A stretch of 64,000 nt of DNA from contig NZ_BSUN01000001.1 in the NCBI RefSeq assembly GCF_030161615.1, positions 1,364,001 through 1,428,000 of the forward strand, given 5' to 3'. The translations under genes and the position numbers were made by a program. Position 1 is the first letter of the stretch. Each line of letters opens with the position of its first letter. The notes beneath the pieces were generated by a model. That model did not search any database. It was given only the letters and a program-made list of their open reading frames with translations, and was not told the DNA's origin. Shown piece after piece: positions 1 to 8,024 of this stretch. The stretch is from Demequina litorisediminis (lineage in GTDB: Bacteria; Actinomycetota; Actinomycetes; Actinomycetales; Demequinaceae).

Positions 1-213
1 CCTGCGCCCCGGCCCGCGCCCGCGGTGCTTCTTGTGCACGGCCTGACGCGTTACCCCGAGGTCCACGGCGATTTGCTCCCACGTGAGGCCGTCGTTGCGA
101 GCGCGGCGCACCGCGGCCGCCTCGTCGCGCTCAATCTGGGCTCGCTGACGCCGAACTTCTTGAAGTGCGGCACGGACGCCATCGGGGTCCCGTTCCTCGG
201 CCATCGTCACCAT
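1..213 (-). CDS. Small helix-turn-helix DNA-binding protein, C-terminus outside window
   Basis: This reading frame starts at an ATG at 213 (a second ATG is at 204) and runs off the left edge without a stop. About 70 residues are visible: a charged helical N-terminus rich in Arg/Glu, then the helix-turn-helix segment LTWEQIAVDLGVTRQAVHKK, then a basic GRGPGRR end. This resembles the short stand-alone HTH proteins of actinobacteria; no specific function is recognised. Two GTCAAC-N4-GTTGAC palindromes lie directly upstream, which suggests it binds its own promoter (inference). Confidence 0.7.
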   Translation of the reverse strand, partial: MVTMAEERDPDGVRAALQEVRRQRAQIERDEAAAVRRARNDGLTWEQIAVDLGVTRQAVHKKHRGRGPGRR

Positions 214-233
214 CACACCCGCCCTCTCGCCTT

Positions 234-268
234 GTCAACATAGGTTGACAACGTCAACACTAGTTGAC
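234..268. promoter_or_regulatory. Tandem palindromic operators upstream of the HTH gene
   Basis: Two copies of GTCAAC-N4-GTTGAC sit at 234-249 and 253-268. Their starts are 19 bp apart, close to two helical turns, which fits cooperative binding of dimers on one face of the DNA. They lie 20-55 bp upstream of the HTH gene start and 40-75 bp downstream of the trpG stop. The palindromes are read directly; that the HTH protein binds them is inferred from position. Confidence 0.6.
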
Positions 269-308
269 AGATGGGGGCTCCGGAGAGCGTTTCGCCGAGG
301 GCGGAGGG

Positions 309-935
309 CTAGCGGCGCACCAGCGGCGACAGGCCAGCGGAGCGTGCCTCGGCATCGGGCAGTCCACAGACCTCAAGCCAGTTGGCGAGCAGGCGGTGTC
401 CGCCCTCCGTCAGCACCGACTCAGGGTGGAACTGCACGCCGTGAAGCGGCAGGTCGCGATGCTTCAGGCCCATGATGATCCCGTTGTCGGTGCGCGCGGT
501 GACCTCCAGCACGTCGGGAACGGTGTCCTCCTCGACGGCAAGCGAGTGATACCTGGTCGCCGTGAACGGCGAGGGCAGCCCCACCAGCACGGACTCGCCG
601 CGGTGCGAGACCTGCGACGTCTTGCCGTGCATGAGCTCGGGCGCGTGACTCACGACGCCGCCGTAGACCTCCGCGAGCGCCTGGTGCCCCAGGCAGATGC
701 CGAGCATCGGCGTCCCCGTGCGCGCGCAGTCGCGGATCACATCGTTGGAGCCGCCCGCCTCGGCCGGCGTGCCGGGGCCCGGGGACACCAGGACGCCGTC
801 GTACTCCTCGAGCGGACCCGCGTCGGGCACCGCGTCGTTGCGCACCACGACCGTCTCGGCGCCCATCTGACGCAGGTAGCCCACGATCGTGTAGACGAAC
901 GAGTCGTAGTTGTCGATCACCAAAATGCGGGTCAT
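309..935 (-). CDS. trpG: Anthranilate/aminodeoxychorismate synthase glutamine amidotransferase subunit
   Basis: A 208-residue class I glutamine amidotransferase that releases ammonia from glutamine for aminodeoxychorismate (folate) or anthranilate (tryptophan) synthesis by a partner subunit. The N-terminus NYDSFVYT, the nucleophile motif GICLGHQ and the FHPES motif with the catalytic His and Glu are all present. The ATG at 935 has a GAGGAG ribosome site and overlaps the stop of the small membrane protein upstream (ATGA). Whether it serves folate (pabA) or tryptophan cannot be told from sequence; the origin-proximal position matches the trpG/pabA gene of other actinobacteria. No frame break here. 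Confidence 0.9.
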   Translation of the reverse strand: MTRILVIDNYDSFVYTIVGYLRQMGAETVVVRNDAVPDAGPLEEYDGVLVSPGPGTPAEAGGSNDVIRDCARTGTPMLGICLGHQALAEVYGGVVSHAPELMHGKTSQVSHRGESVLVGLPSPFTATRYHSLAVEEDTVPDVLEVTARTDNGIIMGLKHRDLPLHGVQFHPESVLTEGGHRLLANWLEVCGLPDAEARSAGLSPLVRR

Positions 936-1100
936 GGCGCCTCCTCGATGGTGGGGTCCTGGATGGGCAGGCTGGGTCGAGACCCAGGGAAAGACCCATT
1001 CGAACAGGACCATGACGATCGCTGCGATCACCACGATCAGCAACAGGATCTTGAGCCACGCCGCACCGGGCATGCGGCTCCACAGCCAAGTCGAGATCAT
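932..1100 (-). CDS. Small single-pass membrane protein between sortase and trpG
   Basis: A 55-residue protein beginning MISTWLWSRMPG, with one hydrophobic helix (about residues 16-36, LLLIVVIAAIVMVLF) and a short acidic tail ending EEAP. The start overlaps the sortase stop and the stop overlaps the trpG start, both as ATGA, so the three genes are translationally coupled. As given, the frame is broken at about 969, where CAGCTG would be expected and CAGCCTG is read; removing one base makes the stop fall exactly at the trpG start. Function unknown; similar short membrane proteins often lie between sortase and amidotransferase genes in this group. Confidence 0.6.
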
Positions 1101-1886
1101 GAGGGCACCTCCAGGAGTTCCGCGGGAACACCATGGCCCGTGGGGGCCCAGTAGTCGAGTTCGCCGTAAACAACCCAGCGCTCGGCGGCCGAGTACTCGG
1201 GGTGGCACGTGGTGAGCGTGATGAAGCGGCCCGTGGCACCCGCGGACGGGTCGTTCGGCGTGGGGGCGATGACCTCCACCGCCGAGGGGTCCACGATCTC
1301 CCAGTCCGTGACGTGATAGACGGCCCAGATGTCGGCGGTCTGGATCACCAGGTAGTCGCCCTTCTGCAGGCTCATCCACCCTGTTGAACGGCTTACCGTA
1401 GGTGGTCCGGTGACCCGAGAGCGCGAAGTTGCCCGTCTCGCCAGGCAGTGCGGTGTCCGGGTAGTGGCCGATGCCGAGGGGGTCCAGGACGTCGCGGCGG
1501 GTGTCGCCTTCGGAGATGGGACGGACATAGTCGTCGCCCCAGCGAGGCACCATCATGGTCGCGAAGGTCTCCGTGTACGCCGGGTACTCCATGGCGGGCG
1601 GGTCCTCGTCCGTCACCTTGAGGTCGTCGGGGATGGTGTCGGTGGTGGAGGCGGCGATGTCGCCGCCCACCACATCAGCGTCCGCCCACGCGAGTTCTTC
1701 CACAATCTCGCGCTGGGCGCGGTCACCCTGGACGTCGGTGTAGAAGAACCACACCACGTACAGGCCCAGGAGCACGCCGGCGAGGATCAGGAGTTCGCCC
1801 ACCACTCCGAGGACGGTGATGCCACGACGGGGCTTCACGTGCGCGGGCGGGTGGTCCGCGGTCTCGACGTCAGCGGGTGTGCTCAT
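1097..1886 (-). CDS. Class E sortase
   Basis: A transpeptidase of about 262 residues that attaches LPxTG-like proteins to the cell wall. It has an N-terminal membrane anchor (about residues 24-46, VLGVVGELLILAGVLLGLYV), then the sortase fold with the catalytic His in ALSGHRTTYGKPF and the catalytic Cys in LTTCHP, followed about eight residues later by an Arg (YSAAER). It heads an operon with the small membrane protein and trpG. The frame is broken at about 1370 (GAGCTG read as GAGCCTG); one base removed restores it. Class E is inferred from the overall motif set and the actinobacterial context. Confidence 0.85.
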
Positions 1887-2036
1887 GGTGGCTCCAGCGT
1901 ACGGGACAAGGCAGGCGCTTCAGAAGGGTCGGCGGACGCGCTCTGGACGGCCTCGTGAGCGTGTCCACGTCCCCTGGGTACGCTAGGGGCAGCACCGCCC
2001 GGCAAGGTCGGGCCCGAACGACAACGGAGAACTAGC

Positions 2037-2282
2037 GTGGCCGTCTCGAAGAAGCGCGACAAGAACGTCTACAAGGCGCCGAAGAACCTCGGCAAGACCG
2101 AGTCGGGGAACCCCAAGTGGCTCGTCCCGACGGCAGTGACGCTGCTCGTGCTGGGCCCCGCGTGGATCGTCGTGTACTACATCACCCGCGCCAACTACCC
2201 GCTGCCGATCGGCGACTGGAACCTCGTGGTGGGCTTCGCGTTCATGGCGGCGTCCATGGCGCTCTTCACGCGCTGGAAGTAG
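2037..2282 (+). CDS. crgA: Cell division protein CrgA
   Basis: An 81-residue, two-helix membrane protein that helps recruit peptidoglycan synthesis proteins to the division site in actinobacteria. It has a short basic cytoplasmic N-terminus (KKRDKNVYKAP) and two membrane segments at about residues 30-50 and 58-76, ending FTRWK as family members do. It starts at GTG 2037, preceded by a GGAGAA ribosome site, and is divergent from the sortase operon. Its place near trpG matches other actinobacterial origins. Confidence 0.93.
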   Translation: MAVSKKRDKNVYKAPKNLGKTESGNPKWLVPTAVTLLVLGPAWIVVYYITRANYPLPIGDWNLVVGFAFMAASMALFTRWK

Positions 2283-2500
2283 GAACTACACCCGTGTAGT
2301 TCTCCCCAGTTGGGGACAACGGTGGGGATAACTACACGGGTGTTATTCACATATCCCCAGCGTTATCCCCAGTTTTCCCCCGTTCTTCTCCGCTGATCCA
2401 CGGTTTATCCACAACGTTGTGGGGCGGATGTGACAGGTGTGACACCTGTGACAAAAGTCGAGGGGTGTGCTGTGGATAACTTTCCGCGTTGTCCACCACT
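2283..2500. other. DnaA-box and palindrome cluster downstream of crgA
   Basis: This AT-richer stretch holds two perfect DnaA boxes, TTATCCACA at 2405-2413 and its complement at 2471-2479. Near matches are TTATCCCCA at 2363-2371, its complement at 2323-2331, and TTGTCCACC at 2489-2497. It also holds a palindrome with 9-bp arms (GAACTACAC-CC-GTGTAGTTC, 2283-2302), a related ACTACAC-GG-GTGT copy near 2332-2343, and ACAGGTGT-G-ACACCTGT near 2433-2449. The first palindrome could terminate crgA. The boxes are seen directly; a role in replication control or DnaA titration is inference. Confidence 0.55.
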
Positions 2501-2647
2501 CCCCAGGGTGTGGGGATCGCGTCTCGCGCGCTCGGTGCCTGTGGAGAAGTCGCCCACGCGAGGCTGCTCGGCGCGACGCTCGCCGCCCCGGGGGTGCGCC
2601 TGTGTGCCGCCAGGGACCCGATGGCGAAGGCTCAGCGGGCGCGGTCC

Positions 2648-2701
2648 AGCGGGCGCGACTCAGGAGGGCGCGATCGAGCGGGCGCGACTCAGGAGGGCGC
2701 G
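2648..2701. repeat. Direct repeat, two 25-bp copies
   Basis: A 25-bp unit beginning AGCGGGCGCGACTCAGGAGG occurs at 2648-2672 and again at 2677-2701, with a 4-bp spacer (period 29). A partial copy precedes it near 2633. It lies in the noncoding gap between crgA and the rhomboid gene, close to the rhomboid stop. No gene is seen between about 2500 and 2742. Confidence 0.7.
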
Positions 2702-2742
2702 CCCGTGCGTCCCGGGCGCACGTGGCGCCGGGACAGCGTTGC

Positions 2743-3555
2743 CTAGCGCCCAGCGCGCGCGGCAGCCTCGCGCTTATCGACGCCGCGGAACATCAGGAGC
2801 ATCGTCGCCGCGCCGATGACTGCGCCGCCCAGGTGGCCCTGCCACGACAGGCCAGAGAAGATCCCCAGCCCTGGCACAAACTCCGCCAGGAGCGGGCCGC
2901 CGATGAAGATCGCGGCGATCACGAGGACCTGGGTGTACGGCAGTCGCAGCCTCTTGAGCACGATGCCGTAGGCAGCGATGAGGCCAAAGATCGCGCCCGA
3001 GGCGCCGCCGTGCACGCCGCTGCTCGCAAGCAGCACCACGCCGAGCGACGCGCCGATCTGCGATGCCGCATACAAGCCAAGGAAGCGCCAGCGGCCCAGG
3101 GCAGGCTCCAATGCCTGACCCAGCCTGCCACAGCGCGAGCATGTTCATGCCGATGTGCCACAGTCCGAAGTGCACGAACCCTTCGGTGATCCACCGGTAC
3201 GGCTCGGTGCCCAAGCCGAAGAACTGATCGGTGACTCCGGGCACAAGGCCCCAATTGAGGTACCACTGCTGCGTTCCGATGACGGCCGTGCCGTACAAGA
3301 ACGCCAGCACGTTCAGCCCGATGAGCACGTACGTCACGAGCGGGGGCCGGCCGTCATCGTGAACCCCAGACGCGACCGGACGGGCCGGGCCTGGGCCTTC
3401 GCCTCATTGAGGCAGTCGACGCAGAGAACCCCCACGGGCGCGGGGCGCTGACACTCGGGGCATGCCGGCCGCTCGCACCGCTGGCACCTCACATAGGAGA
3501 CGCGGTCGGGGTGACGAGGGCAGGTCGGCGCGCCTGCGCCCGCGGGGGTGGTCAC
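2743..3555 (-). CDS. Rhomboid family intramembrane serine protease with N-terminal zinc ribbon
   Basis: A membrane protease of about 270 residues. Residues 1-55 hold Cys/His pairs typical of a B-box-like zinc finger (TCPRHPDR, RCQRCERPACPEC, LCVDC). Then come six membrane segments with HIGMNMLALW (conserved His/Asn), the nucleophile motif GASGAIFG (GxSG) and the catalytic His in GHLGGAV. The frame breaks at about 3123 (CAGCTG read as CAGGCTG) and at about 3345 (a base lost where GAGCTCGTG fits). With both corrected the length is a whole number of codons. Start GTG 3555. It stands alone, convergent with crgA. Confidence 0.85.
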
Positions 3556-3559
3556 TCGC

Positions 3560-4099
3560 TTACTCGGAGATGGTCACCGAGGTGATGATGATGTCCTCAC
3601 GGGGACGGTCGCGGCCATCCGTCGCGGTCGTGGCGATCTTGTCGACCACGGCCTTCGACTCGTCGTCGGCGACCTCGCCGAAGATGGTGTGGCCCTGGTT
3701 CAGGTGAGGCGTCGCACCGACGGTGATGAAGAACTGCGAGCCGTTGGTGCCGCCGGGCTGACCGGTGATCGGGTTGAGGCGCTTACCCGCGTTCGCCATG
3801 GCCAGGAGGTAGGGGCGGTCGAACTGGTTGTTCGGGTGGATCTCGTCGTCGAAGGTGAAGCCGGGGCCGCCGGTGCCGGTGCCGAGCGGGCATCCGCCCT
3901 GGATCATGAAGCCCTCGATGACACGGTGGAAGGCGATGCCGTTGTAGAACGGCTCGTTGCTCTTCTCGCCGGTCGCGGGGTGCGTCCACTCCTTCTCGCC
4001 GGTGGCGAGTCCCACGAAGTTCTTGACGGTGGCGGGGGCGTCGTTCGGCATCAGGTTGATGCGGATGTCGCCAGCGGTGGTTTCAATGGTTGCGATCAT
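3560..4099 (-). CDS. ppiA: Peptidyl-prolyl cis-trans isomerase, cyclophilin type
   Basis: A 179-residue cyclophilin that speeds proline isomerisation in protein folding. Family landmarks are visible: KNFVGLA, FHRVIEGFMIQGG with the catalytic Arg, FDDEIHP, LAMANAG, GSQFFIT and HTIFGEV. No signal peptide, so cytoplasmic. The start is taken at ATG 4099 (MIATIETTAGDI), with GGAAG about 11 bases upstream; ATG 4108 is an alternative three codons earlier. The frame is intact, perhaps because the gene contains few AGCT. It sits beside the rhomboid gene, as in other actinobacteria. Confidence 0.93.
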   Translation of the reverse strand: MIATIETTAGDIRINLMPNDAPATVKNFVGLATGEKEWTHPATGEKSNEPFYNGIAFHRVIEGFMIQGGCPLGTGTGGPGFTFDDEIHPNNQFDRPYLLAMANAGKRLNPITGQPGGTNGSQFFITVGATPHLNQGHTIFGEVADDESKAVVDKIATTATDGRDRPREDIIITSVTISE

Positions 4100-4190
4100 G
4101 CGGAACATTCTTCCACGGCTCTCGCGTTGACAGTGGGTAGATGCCAAGATGAGAGACCAGGAAACCCTGAGACCGTACGGAGGCAGCACA

Positions 4191-5090
4191 GTGGGACGCA
4201 AGAAGCACCAAGCCAAGGACGTGGACAAGTACAGGGCTCAGGCCGAGGAGGCCGCCGCCAAGGCGAAGATCGCCGCTGACCAGGCCACCGCATCGGCCAA
4301 GGCTGCCGCCAAGCGCGCCCAGGAGTGGGCTGGCCCTCAGGTCAAGAAGGCGCAGGAGTGGGCGGGCCCGCAGGTAGGCAAGGCCGTCGCGTGGGGTGCC
4401 CCCAAGGCGGAGAAGGCGTATCACGCCGGCGCCCGCAAGGCCTCGCCGTACGTGCGCCGCGCGGGCGGCAAGGCCACCGAGTGGACGGACATCGCCCACG
4501 CCGCCATCGTGGGTGCCGCGATTCCCGCTGTGATCAGCGCCGTCGAGGCCGCCGCTGTGGAACCCAAGAAGAAGAGCGGCGGTTTCGGCAAGCCTGCTGA
4601 TCGCTGGCGCCCTCGTCGCCGCAGGCACCGCGGCGCTCGTGGTGTGGGCCCGTCGTGACCCGGGCCGCGACGAGTGGGCCGGTGAGGACGACGAGTGGCA
4701 GTTCGACACCGACGGTGACATGAAGCAGCAGCGCGCGACAACGTCAACAAGGCAGTGGACCAGGTGACGGCCGCCGCGAAGAAGGGTGCCGATGCGGCCA
4801 GCGCCGCAGGCAAGGACGCCCTGGACAAGGCCGCCCCCACCATCGACAAGGTGAAGTCTCAGGCCGAGGACGCGCTCGACAAGGTCGCGGGCCAGGCTCA
4901 GGACACGATCGAGAAGGTGAAGTCCACCGCGACCACCGAGGCGGAGAAGGTCAAGAACGGAGTGGAGGAGGCACGCTCACGCGCCACCAACGCGGCCGTC
5001 GACGCCATCGACGATGCCGAGGACGTGTGGGAGGACGAGGGCCTCACGGACGAGACCCCCACCGCGAGCGACACCAAGAAGAAGAAGTAG
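4191..5090 (+). CDS. Ala/Lys-rich coiled-coil membrane protein
   Basis: A protein of about 299 residues from GTG 4191 (GGAGG ribosome site at 4179). It is dominated by Ala, Lys and Glu, with a repeated AQEWAGPQV segment (about residues 44-65), one membrane helix near residues 140-157 (LLIAGALVAAGTAALVVW), and a second half of heptad-like KADAA/DKV repeats ending in an acidic stretch and KKKK. Two frame breaks are inferred: at about 4592 (AAGCTG read as AAGCCTG) and near 4735. Correcting both joins the two halves into one protein. Function unknown; the composition suggests an apolipoprotein- or LEA-like amphipathic protein. Confidence 0.6.
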
Positions 5091-5105
5091 TTCAGGCTCT
5101 CCGTC

Positions 5106-5669
5106 TCAGGGGTTCGGCGCCACGCCGGGCCCCTGATTCACGTCCGGGGCGCTACGCCCCAGCCGCGCCGACCCACTCCACGCGGCGATCGCGACACCCA
5201 CGATGATCAGGACATCGCCCACGGAGAACGTGTTGGCGAGCGGCAACGGCTCCGGCCACGCGAACACATCGCCCAGCCACGGCAGCACCGCGTCGTCCAC
5301 TACCGCCGAGTTCGCAAAGTCGGATCCGGGGTCGATCCCTGCGGCCTCCACCGCTCCCGCGCGAGCCGGCAGCACGCCTCCGTTGAGGGCGATGGTGAGC
5401 CCGTTGGACAACGCGCCCGCGCCCACCACGAGCGCTCCCGGCACGGCACGGTTGAGCCACAGGAACGCCAGCGCCGCGACATACGTGAGGATGTGAAGCA
5501 CAGGGGCAGCACCATGCAGCGCGTCGAACTCGATGATCACGATCTGGGCCGCGAGCGCTCCCCAAATCAGCACGGGCCACCGCCAACGGCGCAGCAAAAG
5601 CGTGGCGGGCCAGCGGCCCGCCACGAGGGGAGAGGCGACGGCGAGAACGCCGAGGGCGAGGATCAACAT
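5106..5669 (-). CDS. DUF5317 family membrane protein
   Basis: A 187-residue protein with five to six hydrophobic segments, a short RWRWP loop, LSNGLTIALNGGVLP in the middle and FSVGDVLIIVGVAIAAW near the end. These features match the DUF5317 family, which has no known function. Its ATG at 5669 lies directly after the stop of the GGDEF-EAL gene (TGA at 5672-5670), so the two are probably cotranscribed and functionally linked. The frame is intact. Confidence 0.75.
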   Translation of the reverse strand: MLILALGVLAVASPLVAGRWPATLLLRRWRWPVLIWGALAAQIVIIEFDALHGAAPVLHILTYVAALAFLWLNRAVPGALVVGAGALSNGLTIALNGGVLPARAGAVEAAGIDPGSDFANSAVVDDAVLPWLGDVFAWPEPLPLANTFSVGDVLIIVGVAIAAWSGSARLGRSAPDVNQGPGVAPNP

Positions 5670-7742
5670 TCAGGTCACCCTCACGCGCCGTTGCCGGGCA
5701 GGCTTCACGGCGTCACGCCGCAGGCGCTCGTCGATCTGATCGGCGGGCATGGGCCTGCCCAGGTGGTGGCCCTGGCCAATGACGTCGCCGAACACCAGCA
5801 GGTCAAGGGCCGTGGCCTCATCCTCGATACCCTCCGCGACCACCCGCAGGCCCAGGGCGAGGGCAAGGCTCGATGGTGGAACGCACAATGATCCGGTCAT
5901 GATCGACCGAACGGATGTGCGTCACGAACGACCGGTCCACCTTGAGTTCGTCGATCTCCAGGCGGCGCAAATAGGCCAGGGAGGCATTGCCCGTGCCGTA
6001 GTCGTCGATCGCGACCTCCACGCCCAGCGCCCGAAGGCCCCTGATGACGATGTCGGCACGCACCGCATCGGCGAGAATGCCGGTCTCGGTGACCTCCAAG
6101 ACCAGGGCGCCCGCGGGAACGCGATGGCGACCCAGGGCATCGGCCACCTGGGCCGTGAGCGCCAGGTCGGAGAGGTGGCGGGCGGAGAGGTTCACCGAGA
6201 CCCGGATCTCGTAACCCTGCTCGCGCCAGTGTGCAAGGTCGCGCAGCGCGCGGTCGAGGACGAACGCAGTGATGGAGAACACCAGGCCGGAGTTCTCGGC
6301 CAGCGGGATGAAGGCGTCGGGCGGCACCACCCCGCGCTGCGGGTGATGCCAGCGCACCAGCGCCTCGACGGCCACCACCGTGCGGTCGGCAAGCCTCGCC
6401 TGCGGTTGGTAGACCACGCGCAGTTGGTCGTCGGTGATCGCCGCGCGCAGATCGGCAAGCAACTGCAGCCGCTCAAGGGTGTTGACGTCGAACTCCTGGG
6501 AGTACAGCGAGATCCGGTCGCGCTCGACCTTCGCGTGATACAGCGCTATATCAGCGTGCTTCATCAGCGTCTCGACGTCCGCGCCATGCATGGGCGCCAC
6601 GGCGACGCCCGCGCTGGCGCGCACGAGGAGTTCGAGCGAGTCCACCTGAATGGGGTCCTCGAGCGCCCCCAGCAGGTCATACGCGACCTGCCGCGCGGCG
6701 GCCAACCCGCCCGTCACGACCACCGCAAACTCGTCACCGCCGAGGCGGTGCACGGTAGCGCCAGGCGGCGCCGCCCCCACCAACCGGCCGGCCACCTGAC
6801 GAAGGATCGTGTCGCCCACGGGGTGCCCGAGCGTGTCGTTGAAGTCCTTGAAGTGGTCGAGGTCGAGCAGCACCAGACCGGGCCCGGACGCGCCCTCGGA
6901 CCGAGAATCGGCCAGCGCACGCCCCAGGCTCGTGGTCCGCCTGGCTGCGGTTGCCCAGGCCCGTCAGCGCATCGTGCGTCGCGTCGTGCGCATGCCGGGC
7001 GGCCGATGCCGCGAAGAGATGCGCGGCAACGACCGGCCCGGCGAGAAGAAGAATGACGCCCACTCCCTCGTTCGCGATCGCGGCGGCGATGCCGCCCACG
7101 CTCAGCAGGACCAGGTGGGTGACGATCGAGTGGCGGGCGTCATGACGCATGACCTCGCCCAGCGGCGCATTCATGGCGAGCGCCACGACTCCAGCGACCA
7201 GCAACCAGTTCACGCCCACCATGACGACGCCGCCCGCGAGCAACGCGGGAAGCGGGGGGGGGCGTATCGAGCGGGGCGTGGAGCGTGAAGCCGTCCGTCA
7301 GGGCGAGATACACGAGGCCGCCCGCGAGCACGCTGAGGGCGTACTGGGCGGTGTTGAACAGCGACTTGGTGGGGGACCTGCGCTGCAGGATGTCGTCGGT
7401 GAGGCTCGCGATCACCTGGACGGCGACCGCGACGCCGATGCCTGCGACAGCGATCAGGGCCAGGATGAACGGCGCCGAGGTGGACAGGGTGCGTGGCTCA
7501 GCGTCGCCGAGGACCAGGCGGATGGGCTTCACCTCGCCAGCGATGGCGGCCAAAGCAAGGAACGCACACGGCCACCACAGCGGCGAGGCACCCGCGTCTC
7601 CCCACGGCGTCAGGAGCAGGGTGGCGGCGACGCCCAGAACCCCCGCGACGCTGACGAGGGTGACGTATATCGACAGCGACGAGGGCGATGAGCGCCTCAC
7701 AGAGCGCCCACCGCCCCCGCCGGAGGTCGTGCTTAGTTCCAC
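5670..7742 (-). CDS. Membrane-bound GGDEF-EAL cyclic-di-GMP signalling protein
   Basis: About 689 residues. An N-terminal sensor region of about seven membrane helices is followed by a GGDEF domain with intact HRLGGDEFAVV (cyclase A-site), an EAL domain with VEALVRWHHP (EAL plus metal ligand), NLSARHL, IDDYGTGNASLAYL and the late VVAEGIED and GRPMP motifs. Both enzymatic sites look complete, so it could make or break cyclic di-GMP. Frame breaks: about 5868 and 6928 (AGCT read as AGGCT) and a run of nine G at about 7254-7262 where eight fits. Start is GTG 7742, overlapping the 36-residue peptide gene; DUF5317 follows directly. Confidence 0.87.
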
Positions 7743-7843
7743 TTGTAGCCGGCGCCGACAATCACGGCAACGGCGACGATGGTGCTAGCGCTGGCCGTCG
7801 CGCGGACGACCTTGCTGTTGTTGAGAAGGTTCCACTTCTTCAT
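7733..7843 (-). CDS. 36-residue hydrophobic peptide coupled to the GGDEF-EAL gene
   Basis: A short frame from ATG 7843 with a GGGGAG ribosome site just upstream. It begins MKKWNLLNNSKVVRA, continues with one hydrophobic helix (TIVAVAVIVGAG) and ends GYKWN. Its stop lies inside the start of the GGDEF-EAL gene, a 10-base overlap that implies translational coupling. The positive N-terminus followed by a single helix fits a small membrane peptide. A signalling or regulatory role with the cyclic-di-GMP protein is inference from position only. Confidence 0.55.
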   Translation of the reverse strand: MKKWNLLNNSKVVRATASASTIVAVAVIVGAGYKWN

Positions 7844-8024
7844 AGGTGACTCCCCTGGACTTAACGGAACGATGTGCGTAGCAGGAGGCCACCCATGACG
7901 AACCCCGGGGCCCGGCCAAGACCGGGTCTCGCGGTCGTGCCATCGTCCACGGAGGTGACGGTCGCCGATTGACGACCGCACTCCATCCTCCCCCATCGAC
8001 GGCCCGAAGGGAAGGGAAGTTTCG

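Noticed and set aside
2633-2701. Possible CRISPR array
   Set aside because: Only two full 25-bp copies with a 4-bp spacer and no cas genes nearby; a simple duplication.
7844-8024. Possible cyclic-di-GMP riboswitch ahead of the GGDEF-EAL operon
   Set aside because: The conserved core of the GEMM riboswitch was not found in either orientation; only a promoter region is likely.
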